Assembly (NCBI GenBank): GCA_025667525.1
Contig: CM046878.1
Span: 97,913,237 to 97,977,236 of the forward strand
Source: Glebionis coronaria
Lineage: Eukaryota > Streptophyta > Magnoliopsida > Asterales > Asteraceae
Length of the DNA stretch: 64,000 bases
Direction of reading: 5' to 3'
Shown here: piece after piece, positions 11,678 through 23,908 of the stretch
Layout: every line of letters starts with the position of its first letter
How positions within the stretch are numbered: the first letter of the stretch is position 1
Notes under the pieces: model-generated
The model's database searches: none
Seen by the model: the letters and a program-made list of their open reading frames with translations, nothing else
Told to the model about the DNA's origin: nothing
Program-made: the position numbers and the translations under genes

Positions 11678-12600
11678 TTATGAGGATGTTTTTGTGGATG
11701 GACAGTCTTTTTGAAAATGTCCATGTTTTCCACAGGCAAAGCAAGTCTCTTTGGATTTGTCAGTTTGTTTACTAGATGATCCTACTATCCCTGAAATTTT
11801 GTAGAATCTTCTTTGATTAGCTAGTAAAGCTCTTTCATGAAACTCAGCATTAAGGTCTGTCATGAATTCCTGGCTACTACGAGTGTCTTCTTCAACATCT
11901 GAGTCGCTGTCATGAGTGTGTGAGGTGGAAATCAATGCTTTGGATGTTGCTCCCTGAACTACAAATCTTTCAGACTCGGACTTGTATATGGTATCAATCG
12001 TCCCTTCTTCATATTTGTATTTTCCATATAGCTAAGCCAACGTATCATTCTTGATGGAGTTATTGGCTCTCTGGGTCTGATTCATGCTCAGCCATTTTTT
12101 GGGGAGGTTGTTGACAAAGGTGGCGTTTACTTCAGCTTGTGCAATGTTGACTTCATTCATAGCAAGGTCGTCGAGAAGAATCTTCAGCCTTGTATACGTC
12201 TGTTGTACCTTTTCACCTTCAAATGCCTTGAAAGCATTAAGTTAAAGTCTGAGTGCCTGAATCTTGGTTTCTCTGGTTTCAAAGGGTCCTTCGTGACCAA
12301 GGATAATGTCTGCCCACATTTGTTTGGTTGTAGGACATTGAATCAAATATTTCATGATGTGTTTTGGAAGACGGGATATAATGATGCTTTTGAGATGTTT
12401 ATCTTAGTTTGCAAGTTTCCTATCAGCTGGTGTCCACTGCTTGAGGGGTTTAGGAAGAGGATTCTTTCAGTGGATGTGAGCGCCATGGGAACATATGGTC
12501 CATTTTCTAGAATTTCTAGAAGAAATGGCTCGAGTCCATCGAGATAGAAAAGGAATTGACTATTCCAACTTGCGAAGGCATCTTCATCAAATACTGGCAC
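11678..12600 (-). pseudogene. gag N-terminal region and zinc knuckle (element A)
   Basis: The frame begins 'MPVFDEDAFASWNSQFLFYLDG' near 12600, the UBN2-type start of copia gag. It can be followed through several in-frame stops and small shifts to a CCHC knuckle (CFACGKHGHFQKDC) near 11710. Recognisable intermediate blocks include a 'TKQMWADI' motif near 12330 and 'NNLPKKWLSM' near 12100. It is clearly a pseudogene. Confidence 0.75.
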
Positions 12601-12741
12601 GTTAGTAACATGAGATCCACCTCTTGAGAGAAGTTAAGGAATATCGTCTTCATTTTGAGTGGGGGTAACTCTCGGTGAAGTTGGAGGTGGTGGTGTGTTG
12701 TTCCCAGAAAGATGTTTATGAACGTTTTAATATCAAACACC

Positions 12742-12753
12742 GCTCTGATACCA
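12742..12753 (-). other. Primer-binding site of element A (initiator Met tRNA)
   Basis: On the minus strand it reads TGGTATCAGAGC, two bases from the LTR end at 12756. It sets the orientation of A. Confidence 0.85.
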
Positions 12754-12755
12754 AT

Positions 12756-13459
12756 TGAAAATCCCTAATCCTAACTTAAAACGATTAAGAAAGATAATTA
12801 ACACAAGTAAATACTTTTCAAACGCAGTACTTTATTATTGTAAGTACTACATGTGTTATGGATAACACAGTTTGATGACAATGTGTTGTGTACACTTTGG
12901 ACAAAATAAAGCTAACTTAAGAACACAGGCACAGCTGCTCGTTCTCTAAGTTCTAAAGAGTTAATGTGTGTAATATGACAAAGTGAACAACATTAACTCT
13001 AGCCAAAATATCCTATTTATAGTGGTACGAGGTTGACTTCTAGTTCTGGTTGATGGTGACTACACAAAACAGATAATGTCAAACATCTGTCACAAGATGC
13101 TCTTCTATTCTTGGTAGTCTGCCACAACGCTTTAGGGAAACAGAGCTGACATAGTTTCCCTATTCTTCATACCTTGTACTTTAGGCTGCATAACTTCCCG
13201 CCTAAACACTTAGGTATGTCCAAAGTGTACTAAGTGTTAACAGGGTATTGCCACCCTGTTAACACTCAACCACTCAGAGTCCCTGATACATCTTGGCTGT
13301 TATCCATCACAACCAATGAGTATGTCTTCAAGTAATCTTCAACTTCCTTGACAATGTCTCTGACATGGACTCCTCTGTGGTTGCTCACAGAGACTTGGAA
13401 CTCTGTGAGTCTTGGGTTACTTGCCTGTCACCTTGGCACATACAAGTTAATATCAAACA
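12756..13459 (-). repeat. 5' LTR of element A (outer boundary uncertain)
   Basis: The inner end is clear: on the minus strand the LTR finishes GGGATTTTCA directly before the primer site. A TATA-like box, CTATAAATAG on the minus strand, lies at 13013-13022. The outer end is my estimate (a minus-strand TGTTTGATATT start near 13459; 13435-13441 is an alternative), because the matching 3' LTR is not in the window. Confidence 0.6.
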
Positions 13460-14096
13460 ACTTAATTTAAGTTTAAATCTATGACTAAGGGAAATCTAAC
13501 AAACTTAGATTCCTAATAAAAAACAATTCCTAAATCAAAGGTTTTGATTAAAGAAACCAAAGGAATGAAAGCAAACACGTGGGGTGTAAGCCTTCGTTCG
13601 ACTTTGGAGTGTATGATTAACGCTTCGAGGGTTCAATAATTAAAACAAAGCAAATATATGATTAATACTTTGGTTGAAAAAATGCTAATCGGTTTTCCCT
13701 CTAAAAAATATGAACTAGAAAGCTGAGAAAATATGCATTTTATTTCAACCGCCTTATACACACCTTATAGTTTGTATTTCCTTAAGTTCAAATTTTGACG
13801 TTATTTATTTGTTTTACCTTTTTTACTTTGATCGATACACGTATTATTATCGAATCGATAATATATAACGAATATTATGGAGATATGTTTATTTATTGTT
13901 CTCTACGTAATACAATATATATTCACAATAAAAACAAAAAATAATTTTTTTGGTGTTACTTGAGTTTAAGTGACAATTTTGTTTTTATGGATATATAATA
14001 ACAAAATAATAAAATAATATTCACAACTTTCAAAAATTGAAAGTCTACTTATTCAAAACTCAAACAAGTCATTTTCAAATATAGCACTCAAAACCT
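13460..14096. other. Non-coding interior of element F (left part)
   Basis: AT-rich DNA between the LTR of A and the Asp-tRNA-type primer site of F. In the minus orientation of F this is the leader just inside its 5' LTR. No ORF or domain was recognised. Confidence 0.5.
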
Positions 14097-14114
14097 CCCC
14101 GGCAGGAGCGCCAA
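14097..14114 (-). other. Primer-binding site of element F (Asp tRNA type)
   Basis: On the minus strand it reads TGGCGCTCCTGCCGGGGA, differing at a few positions from the element C site at 37560 (TGGCGCCGCTGCCGGGGA). Both resemble the 3' end of plant Asp tRNA, used by Athila-type gypsy elements. A 3-base spacer separates it from the LTR start at 14118. Confidence 0.7.
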
Positions 14115-14117
14115 AAT

Positions 14118-14447
14118 GATCGGAGTATTTCTATGGGGTAAGTATTAAATGACATGAAACGTAAAACCGTAAAACAAAATTCAACAATGGGATCGTTGTG
14201 TTGCGAGGAAGTGAAGCATGCACTTTGAAATACGATTTTGGATCAGTGATTAGAAGCAAAGATAGGTATTAAGATTAAAAGACGATTCTTTACTATAAAG
14301 ACTAAAACAAACACGATTTAAGTAATTCACGCAAACTGAGGAATAAAAAATAATAAAATAGTCAAAATTTTCAAAAATATAAAATTAAGTTTTAAATTAC
14401 TTTTCTAACTTAAATGAAAATGAAAATGAAAATTAAAAAGCCAAATG
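14118..14447 (-). repeat. LTR of Athila-like element F, inner part (left of D)
   Basis: It starts TGATCGGAGTATTTC next to the primer site and continues, after removal of element D and one AAATG copy, at 61689. The same sequence recurs at 62058-62360, so part of this LTR is duplicated in tandem. No coding capacity. Confidence 0.65.
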
Positions 14448-17400
14448 TGTCACAAATGAGAATTTCGATTTTTTTTAATTTACATGAAACGCGATGGTTT
14501 GGGTTAGACTTGTGTGTCTATTGATGTTCCCGATTGATTACGCGTATTTTGTGTACAAATTTAAATTTTTATAAATGAAGTTCCCATCAAATATTATTTG
14601 AATGACTATTATTCGTTTACGTTACACGCTAGGAAATTCTATTTTAGGAGCCGACGTTTATTTTTGTCGACGTGAATTAGATTAATTAGTTCCGATAACG
14701 CGAATAAGTATTTCACACAATTTATTTACAAACACACTTAGAAGATTCTCCATATTCTCTTTTCACCAAATTATTTAAAACTACTAGTACCAAAACTTTA
14801 CACTACACAATATTATTGTCCCCCGACAAAAAACACACATTTTAAGAAAAGTGCCACCTTTTAAAAGTTTGTAATTATGAATTCAATTAAGGGTAATCTA
14901 GTAATCTCGATCTAAAATTCCTACCTATTTTTAGAAGTTATATAAGTGGACAATTAATTAGGGACAACCCGAAAAGGAAAGAGGGACTATAAATTTAGGA
15001 CGGAGGGAGTATTATACAACAAATATACTTCACAACAAATAAACTTTTCCAAATAATACCCTCACCTAAATTCAAGCTTCACATGTACTTTAATAGCTCA
15101 ACTAAAAGTTGTACTAATTGGTCCCTCTTTTTCTTTTTGAACCCATCAGGCAAACAACACTCACCCCTTGAATTATTAACTTTCATATTTGTACAATGCC
15201 TAGTTATTAAATAGTCAACCTTGAAACCCCAAACTTTCTTCCCAGTTGCTGCAATAATCGAACCCCATGTACCCTCTTGTTCTTCCCCATACAATCACCA
15301 TAATTCATGGTACTTGACTTGGTTAGCGTCAAGTTGCAACTCAACCAAAGGCTTCAAAATCCTAACTATCTTTTACTCGCCTTTTAGTTTCTAATCACCC
15401 TATAAATACCCCACTAAACTCACATTATCTTCACACTCAACAAATGTATATTACCGTCTCTTCTTCCTCCTCTGATCTTCGATGCAACAACAAAAATACA
15501 AATAAAAACCCATGTAAACATAAGCCACAAACAACATAAGAATTAAAACATATTCAGCTATCCTTGATTTCTTTGTTTCCACACTAACAGTAACCCAAAC
15601 ACCGGTGTTGTTTCTTACCTTTTTCTTCTTGACCGACGTCAGCAAGAAAAGGTGCAGCTACGTCCTTTTGTTTCGTTGGCGATCACGTGAGACAATACGT
15701 GTTTCGGAGCGTGGTTCTCGTTTGATGTTGTAAATTTCTAGTGGATTTTGGTTGATTAGAGTTTTGGTTCAGTAAGATTTTCGTAAAAATCGCATAGGGT
15801 TTATACCTACGTTTGGTTCTTTAAACTTCACGTAAGATTCAATCCCTTTTGATATTATGTTTAAGCTTAACCTAGTACTAGTATGTGCTTGAAAAGTCTT
15901 AAAACCATGAACAAACATTTTCTAAAAACTAAACAACCATTTGGTGTATCTATGGTCAATAAGGAACATGTATAAATATTAGTCAATTGCCAACTGTTAG
16001 TAACACTACTATACGAGCTAAAACGCAGCCCATAGGAGCTGTTTTGGCCCTGTTATTCGACCATTAAAATAGACCGATAAGTTAAGTTTTTAGCAGTGCC
16101 TTAGAGTAAGACATGCCAAAGTTTACGTTGCCCCTTGAATCACTTAATTTCATTAAGTAATGAACGATATATCGACGTTTGTAAACAGTGGCAAACGACC
16201 ATCTTTCAACCCACTTTTGACCCTCGAAATGACCTTGCCCTGAGTTGGTTTAACAACGAAAAGTGTAGACGGCCATGCCGTCTACACGGGCATACTTTTG
16301 GTTCGCTCCAAAAGTGGTTATCGAGAACCGTAGATGAGATCGAAAATGACTCCTTAAATACTTTTCTTTTAAATTGGTTTCACGACCCTTACTTCGAACA
16401 TGATTTTAACCTATCAAACGACCTCGGTTTATAAAACTTTAAACACCAACTTATCGATCACCTGGCTAGCTACCCAACGGTACTATCGGTTTACTCCATG
16501 AGCTACTAACGAGCCCGCTATTCACTCCAGAAAATTGACGATATCACTTTGTTTCAAAATGTTTCACGTTACCAGTACGTCACTTTTTCAAAATGCATAA
16601 TTCAAATTAATGTTTCATGTCTCACGACATGAAACATTCTTTAAACTTAAAATTAAAATATTAAAATTTTTATTTATTTTATTTATTTAATATATTTTTA
16701 GTAATAAAAATATAAGATACATTTAAGATATTGACCCATTGCATGACTTATCTAAATAAACTGTTCCGACTGAGAAGTGTCGAATATTGCAAAATATCCC
16801 GATTAAATGACTACACTTTTATTAAAATGTTAAACTTTCGCAACTTTAAAAACTATCGATTATATTTAAGTAAACTCAAGCACATACTAGGGGACTAAAT
16901 TCTATGTTTTATTATAGTTTTGCATGAGTAGTAATACGAACCTTATTTAATTTAGGTTACGGATTGTTTTGAGCTATTATATCTCTCCATCAACGTTGTG
17001 CTATTTAATCGTTGCTATTGCTTCAAGGTGAGTTTCATAGCCCCACTTTTAATTGTTTTAACTATTTTAGGGTGAGAACATTGCTTGTTTTAAACGGATG
17101 AACATAAGTGCTGAAACTTGATACGTTTGCCTACATGATGTCTAAGTAGCGATATCCCTAGATGCTTTAGCCCACTATCGTGAACGGTTAATTACTTTGT
17201 GTAAGCGGGAATGTTATGGATAGATCTATTGGGATTGACCTCCCTATCTAATGTTGGTTGTGTGACCAAATTAGATACACTTACATTTGAGTCGTTATGA
17301 ATGCTTTGGGATAGGCATTTCTCGGGCTCTCATTACATCTTGTTGGTTGGTTAACGCTTCGGTTTCATGAGCTTAGACGTAGGAATACAAACGTATACTA

Positions 17401-17799
17401 TTTTGATTATAACCTTGTTTGGTTATATGCCGATTGCCTGATAAAATCTTATGGTTCATCACACTTATTTATAACTAAACCTATGAACTCACCAACCTTT
17501 GTGTTGACACTTTAGCAATGTTTTTCTCATGTATCAAGACGGAGGAGTGATGTGGTTATGCATGGGAGATTTTTAATAAAAATGGTCGTGACTAGTGTAT
17601 GGATATTTGGATCAATATTAAAGTCTTTTGAAATAATGTTTTATTATGATCTTGTGGAATTCGCATCCGAACAAGTTTTAAGCTTTCAATTAAATTAAAA
17701 CGGCTTTTAAATAGTCGTTCTTTGTATCTATGTCTTGTGATAGTCATGACCGTCGCACCCTATTGCGTTGTCTTACTCTGATAAATTGGGGGTGTGACA
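14448..17799 (+). repeat. 5' LTR of element D
   Basis: It pairs along its length with 33216-33627, 50117-50259 and 59085-61683. A TATA-like box (TATAAATA) lies at 15401-15408, copied at 59281-59288. The left copy is about 198 bp longer than the reassembled right copy, which the MITE at 14817-15009 plus its 6-bp repeat explains. The last ~50 bases form a hairpin (GTCGCACCC with GGGTGTGAC). A 99-codon open stretch without ATG (16135-16434) is shared by both copies but is not convincing as a gene. Confidence 0.88.
14817..15009. mobile_element. Stowaway-like MITE inserted in D's 5' LTR
   Basis: A 193-bp segment present in the left LTR and absent from the right copy at 33585. It is flanked by TATTAT on both sides (14811-14816 and 15010-15015; the target may be only TA). 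Its right end, GGACGGAGGGAG, is the reverse complement of the Stowaway terminal motif CTCCCTCCGTCC. The left end, TGTCCCCCGAC, is a poor match, so one terminal repeat has decayed or been cut. It encodes nothing; such elements use Tc1/mariner transposase in trans. Confidence 0.72.
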
Positions 17800-17802
17800 G
17801 AT

Positions 17803-17814
17803 TAGTATCAGAGA
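17803..17814 (+). other. Diverged primer-binding site of element D
   Basis: Just after the LTR end, TTAGTATCAGAG resembles the initiator-Met site TGGTATCAGAG with the first bases changed. It supports the + orientation of D. Confidence 0.55.
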
Positions 17815-18160
17815 TGTAGTTATAGAGAACTAGGTTATTTTGCAAAATGATTTTTGTTATAAATGTGAGTCAAAAATTTAATTTGGAAAAATAATTCTAG
17901 ACTATAACTAACTCAAAAATCTCCAAGAACCACTTCACTCCGCGTCTTCGATAAAAGTAAGTCGTGACTTGCATTATTCTGTGTGATTTGCCATGTTAGT
18001 TTAAACTTGATTGCTACGTGTTATTAGCATTAAGTATTTCATTCCTTGTTTGAATGATCCCTATGTAAGATGTACTTATTGGAATATGTACTAATACGAT
18101 TTTTCTTATATTTTGAAGTAAAATACCTAGCATCCTTGTTTGGATTGTTGTGATACAAAA

Positions 18161-18246
18161 AATGGTTTGTGCCATTTTTAATCGAACTAAGGTGGTATGT
18201 GCCATGTTTAAATCGAACTAAGATGGGTTGTGCCCTGTTTATTTGG
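18161..18246. repeat. Tandem repeat, about 31 bp x 2.7
   Basis: Units share TGTGCCATGTTTAAATCG-like sequence followed by AACTAAGATGG, with small changes between copies. Function unknown. Confidence 0.75.
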
Positions 18247-18465
18247 AGTAAAACATACACATACTTATGCTATTACATATTCTGTTAAAAACAGACCACT
18301 GGACTACTATGAACTATTTAAACACTTGTATGTGTCTATGTTACCCTATATTGTTATACGCCGAATTAAAAATATACGCCAAAACAATACTTGGACGCGG
18401 TGAGATTTAGTAATGGTTGATGATAAGTCGTGAGTAAACCTAAAGCCAAGACAAAGCATCAAAAA

Positions 18466-18850
18466 CGTTAAGAGGTATAACGATACTTAGCAAGGTCTCA
18501 AGGCTGTTCTTGTTTGATTGGGTTGCGAGACTAAGTTAAGTGCCAGTCGTTATACAACTTAGGGTTTTTGATGAGTTTTCTTGAGGATGGGTAAAGCTCA
18601 TGAGTTTACATGTTGTGTGATTAGTTGATCGTTAAGTTATAACATATTTGATGAGTTTTGTGTAGGATTAATCTATGTTAAATTGTGTGACTAATATCTA
18701 AAAACGAGTAAATTCACCAAAGTTATTAAGAAGTTTAGCGACTAATACTTGACTGGACCTCAAGGTTGTTCTTGTTTGACTGGGTTGCGAGGCTTAGTCA
18801 AGTGCCAGTTGTAACGCAGCTTAAGATTTTTAGTGAATTTCCTCGAGGAT
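18466..18850 (+). repeat. Two-copy structured repeat in D leader
   Basis: Copies at about 18466-18600 and 18728-18850 share TGTTCTTGTTTGATTGGG-like cores. In each copy a stem closes over this core: GTCTC/GAGAC in copy 1 (18495-18499 with 18537-18541) and ACCTC/GAGGC in copy 2 (18758-18762 with 18790-18794). Outer bases also pair (ACTTGACT with AGTCAAGT in copy 2). The T-A to C-G exchange keeps the stem. Confidence 0.65.
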
Positions 18851-20736
18851 GGATAAGACTTGCATGATCTGACAAGGTGATTACCTCATTGACGTTTGAC
18901 TAGTATGGTACATTAGTACCATTAGTTTGCATGATGTGCGAACACTAAAATAATGAAAGTCGTCGTCTCTATTTTTATACAACATACGACGATAAACACT
19001 CTACACAAAGTATTACTCATGTAATACCACAGAAAATACTATATGATGAGGAACAAATATAAGCTACTATCACAAAAATATGAAAGCTATATGGAAGTAC
19101 GCCGACACGTAAGTCGAATGCATATCAAGGAGAAATTTATGTAGAAAGAAATTATACAAATATGATCTAAAAGTTCTAGCCCATTTGTTTGCAACTAAGT
19201 TGCTAAGAAGCTATTATAAATTTACAAAGTATGATATAACAACTAATATTAAGGAAGAACTCGGATTATGTCTTTTTTAAAATTAAAGGGTTATCGCATG
19301 TCAAAAAGTTTGAGAACCTTAGATGTGAATTGTAGTCACTTTTTAGAAATCCTAACAATGCGTGTCAAACATAACAAGGCTAATGATTATGAACACACGA
19401 CAAATAAAAACAAAATGAAAAACTTTGTGATAAAATTATTGTGATAGAATTAACTAGTTGATTGGATTAAACAAATTGAACAATTTTGGGGTAAAAACAA
19501 ATTGACCAAAGTGTCTGAGATGTAATTAAACATGATCAAATATCTCAAAAATTTTGTCATAGAATTGAGTGACTGATGTGGATTATTAAATAAGTTATTT
19601 TTATGAAGATCAAGTGACTCGACCTCTGTCGATGTCACCACCAACAAAGATTAGGTTATGTAACTTACTTTAAAAACTTTTATTTAATTTTTTCAGTTAT
19701 TTTTATATCTTATGAAGCTTTTACTTAAGAAATGGTTTTTATCCTACAATATTTTTTATGTCGGAGAAAAATAAATCAAATAAATTTTTTTAAGGAGTTT
19801 TATAGAATATATTTTTGGAAAACATTATAAAAAAAATTATTAAAAAAAGAATTACTTTGAAGGAACCATCACCGAAAACTTTATTAGTAAGAATGTTAGA
19901 AATTTTGATAAAACGTTTTGGTAAAATCAGTAAAGGTATTACTGACAAAACTACACGATTGATGACGAAATGTTTTGATATAGACTATCATGCAATGTTT
20001 TGGAAAACCTGGCGTGACGACCAACTTAATATATAAAACACTGCGACTAATGTTGAAACATTTTTGGTAAGGACTACCATGTAAAGTTTTGGAAAAACAT
20101 ATATTTACGAACAACTTGATTTGGAAGACGTAAACTATTGATAAACTTAACGAGAACTAGTACAAATAAGTATGCAAATTATTTTGTTGATTGTTAAAAG
20201 TGAGCAATGATAACAAATAAAATGAACTATGGACTAATTTGTTGATTGTGAAAGTGAATAATAGTAACGAACGAAATGAACTACGGGCTACCAATATATA
20301 AATTACAACCTCAAAGAGTTAAATTATGATGAAAAGGAGGATGCAAGCGTTGGTCCCGAGACGTACGTAGCCTGATCAACAACGTATAATCGTGGTCAAA
20401 CGCGAGCATGCTCATAGTAGTTATCGTAAAAATGAAATATATTAATATTAGTAGGATATATTCAAGTTGCCCTATTCGTCAAAGAAAATTTATTAAGTGC
20501 GATGCACGTCGAACATTTTTCTACCGTCTTAAGTAAGAACGTCGAGTACGCGAAATGAGTAAACCTAGTACGATTATTTCCTTACCCACTATCACAAGCA
20601 AGAGCGTGTATGAAACGAAAAATACTAAAAGCTCCATTTTTATAACAATTAAACGCAAATAGATTAGAGTCAGAAAAATCTAAAACACGTTTTAAATAAT
20701 AATGAGAAGAATGAAACGCCATTTGAGTATAACTCA

Positions 20737-23700
20737 TGTAACACTCTCAGTTTTCGAATCGTTACAACGGAAGGGTCTTTTAGAGTGTTACGGGATAGCA
20801 CAATAACTCCAATCATAGACAACACATAAAAATGGTTGTTCAAGGTTCAACATACATTCATTCGATAAAAAGTTTTAAAGTGTACAACAGGTCCCAAATT
20901 ATACAGGTCATTAAGTTTACAAAACATAGATCGAATGAACATTTTTTATATTATGTGGGCCATTAGAGTCGATATCCATCCGGATTACCTTCAAGCACCT
21001 GAGATAAAAACATGCAAAAATCATATCAGCGAATGCCGAGTGAATTCATAGAGTTTAATAAAAACCGTTATATAAAACAATCGTTGAAATCAGAACACAA
21101 ATATAATATTAGAAGTAAGTCCTCGTATTGCTAGTCAGGCAATATATAAATCAAGCATACATCTTTAACCGTCCATGAGACCGTAGCCTCAATATTACCA
21201 TTATAGGTAATATATTCATCGTTATTAGCGTCATTATTGGATTACATTATGGATTCTATAGGATACATTTGGATTATTATTAGTCGCATGACATTGTTAC
21301 CTTACTATGAAAAGAACGGGCCGCGAAACCGACAACAATTTTCCCATCTAAGTTAGCGTGTCGTCACAAAAATCACGCTATGGAATCTTCTCATATATAA
21401 TTTCGCTTACCAATCAATGTGGTACGACGGGGATCAACCGTCAAGACGCGAACTGGGGTGATCGTCCCCAAATAGTACTATCAAATGCATAAACGTCTAC
21501 CAAATCCCGGTAGTTCACAATTCATGCTAATGGGACTTTAAGTGACATAACCTAACTACTAATAATCCTTTTTGTCTCGTTTATAGGGTCATAGAATCAT
21601 TCGGGTCCATATCATTAAGCATACCATCGGGACTACTTGTGTTCTATTTTTATCAAAAACTAGCATGTTATCTCCCTCGCGGGTTTACAAATCATTTTAT
21701 AAAACATTTAAAAGAGTGCGAGGCTATGAACTCACGTTGATAATGAAAGGCGGATAATCGGCTACGGGCGTGCTTCGGTCACAGAAACCTATATAAAACA
21801 ATAATCGGTCTTAGACTTTTGTCCAATGACTTTTATCAAAATAACAATATACATATGATGATTTTGTACATATGATGATGATCAAGTGGGTTTATATATC
21901 CTTGTTTACTCATTTTAGCGTTCATGTATTGGTAACTTTTTACTAGTTTACTAGTTTTACCTATTTACCTATTTTAAGTCCAATAAGCTTATTATAAGTT
22001 CTTTAACTTGTTTTAATCCATTTTATACTTATATTATCAGTATTTAAACTTTACATGTTGGGCCACATGGGTTAAACCCAATAAGTACTTTTTATAAGTG
22101 TTTAACTTATTTAGTCCAATTATTAGTCCAATATACATACTTAGCTCGTTAATGTCCGTATGTCCTATAGTTCGGGTTTTATCGATTTTTACTTGTATTA
22201 GATACTTATATATCAGTATATGACTTTTAAAAACTTTACATTAGACGGGTTTGATCGTCTAAGTTTTAATTGGCGAAAAATGTTAATTTTACGGTAATAG
22301 CCGAAAAAGTCGTAAAAATCAAGTTTATAGTTTTTATAACTTATAAATATTATTCAACTACCATTTTTATAAAATGTCCATTTATTAAACCTTATACATA
22401 TTTATATAAATGAAATTCATAATCTAGTGGGTTTTAATTTCATATTTTATACTATATAATTTGAGTGCTTATATAATAGTAATAAACATTAATTCTTCAA
22501 AATCTGATTTTTATTTTCATATTCACCATTTTTATCATATCTAGAGTTATACAATGAATTAGAAGCTCATTTTGGGGTGGCATGAACTTCATATTATGTG
22601 CTACAATTAACTTAGATATAGCTACTACTCATTTTAAGTTTAACTATCCTTAACAGTCCCTACAAAACAGCTTATTCAGATTAGCACACTCATCTTGTTT
22701 TGATCATATCTCACTCATTATAATGATTCCATTGCATGGCCAACTCTCACATGTGTATAACATCTTGTGCTTACATTAAATGGATTCTACCATGCAAGTT
22801 TATCAGTTCAAGTTTTGGTTACATACTGTTTTTATACAGCCAACAAATTAATCATGATTTTAGCCTTGTTTCTTATAGTTATTAATCTTTTTAAACATAT
22901 TTATCAACACTTGATCCCCACACAACATTTTTATCATCATATATTCATCATATACATATAAAACAAGAAAGAAAATACATTTGATCTTTACAAAAATAAC
23001 AAGAGAAAATGGAGAGGATGATCTTCTTTACCAACCAAGAGTATGTCTTGTTTTTGGAAGACAAGAACTTGATGAACACCAAATGTAACTCCAAGATCAT
23101 CAAACACCGAGAATATAAGTTGAGAAATCAGCCCTAGGACACAAGAAAATCACCTCCTTTGTTGTTAAAACGGCCACCAAGTGAGCAAGGCTTCAAGGTA
23201 ACTCCATGATAGAGCTAGATAACAAGTATTTTGTGGCTAGAAAAGATCAAAAGGGGTGTTTGTTCTTTAAAGTGGGACGGAAATGGTGGTGTGGTTGAGA
23301 GAGTTTTTGGTTGATTTGCATGTGAGAATGGTGGTATGCGTTTAGGTTGATGGTTTTAGCTAGAAACTAGCTTAAGTTGTAAGCTTAACTTACACTTGTA
23401 AGTAACAAGTTAACATGATGCCACATCTTTGATGTGGTGTCATGTGTGAGCCGTCCCATGTGTAGTGGGGTGGGATAATGTATTTTGTCCCACCTCACTA
23501 ATTTACGGGTATCCCTCGATTCTAGTTTCCTCTATTTGCGTGCCCTCGGGTCGTTTCACGAAAAACGTTTTTATAAATTATGAATCAACGACACAAAACG
23601 AATCCAATAAAAATTGTTTCATCAAAAAGGGAGTTCAAAAACGTAAATACGTAATCCTAAGGTTTCCGGTTTAATCGTAAAGGACGCTAAATTATGCATG

Positions 23701-23810
23701 TAAGCCCAAATTTAAATCCTTAAATGTGAGTTCATCAACCAACACAAAAATAAGTTTCAAAATATTATACGAGAAAATAATTCACTAACTGAAAATGTTA
23801 GATTGTCACA
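20737..23810 (-). repeat. 3' LTR of element E
   Basis: Nearly collinear with 29911-32985 with scattered substitutions. On the minus strand it begins TGTGACAATC (23810) and ends GTTACA (20737). The terminal 60 bases hold an inverted repeat GTAACACTCT/AGAGTGTTAC. No gene; short ORFs such as 22767-22961 recur in both LTRs by descent. Confidence 0.92.
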
Positions 23811-23908
23811 GCTTTTCCTCCTAAAAGGGATCTACGTCCTCGTGATCCATTTCATTTGGATGTCCGTTTCTTATTGAAATCAAAGAGGTGAGGATATTTC
23901 TTCCACAT

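Larger units (their letters stand above)
5484..13459 (-). mobile_element. Element A: decayed Sirevirus-like Ty1/copia retrotransposon
   Basis: Right to left: 5' LTR (about 13459-12756), initiator-Met primer site (12753-12742), gag (12600-10179), protease (10161), GAG-pre-integrase and integrase (9855-8686), RT (8246-7452), RNase H (7417-6758), and an extra ORF (6416-5484). The order PR-INT-RT-RH is diagnostic of copia. A coiled-coil-rich gag and an additional ORF after RNase H are features of the Sirevirus lineage, and I infer that placement. Most domains are recognisable but separated by stops and frameshifts. The 3' end is interrupted by element B at 5483 and is not in the window. Confidence 0.85.
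17815..20736 (+). other. Non-coding leader/interior of element D
   Basis: About 2.9 kb without a recognisable gag, protease or RT frame. It contains a short tandem repeat (18161-18246), a pair of ~260-bp-spaced structured repeats (18466-18850), and weaker duplications near 19970-20125 and 20165-20295. Several short ORFs occur, with no domain in any. The element pol tail resumes at 33013, beyond E. Confidence 0.6.

Noticed and set aside
16135..16434. 99-codon open frame in D's 5' LTR, also open at 60015-60314 in the 3' LTR
   Set aside because: It has no ATG at its start, no recognisable domain, and both copies descend from one LTR, so shared openness is weak evidence. The only differences include non-synonymous ones.
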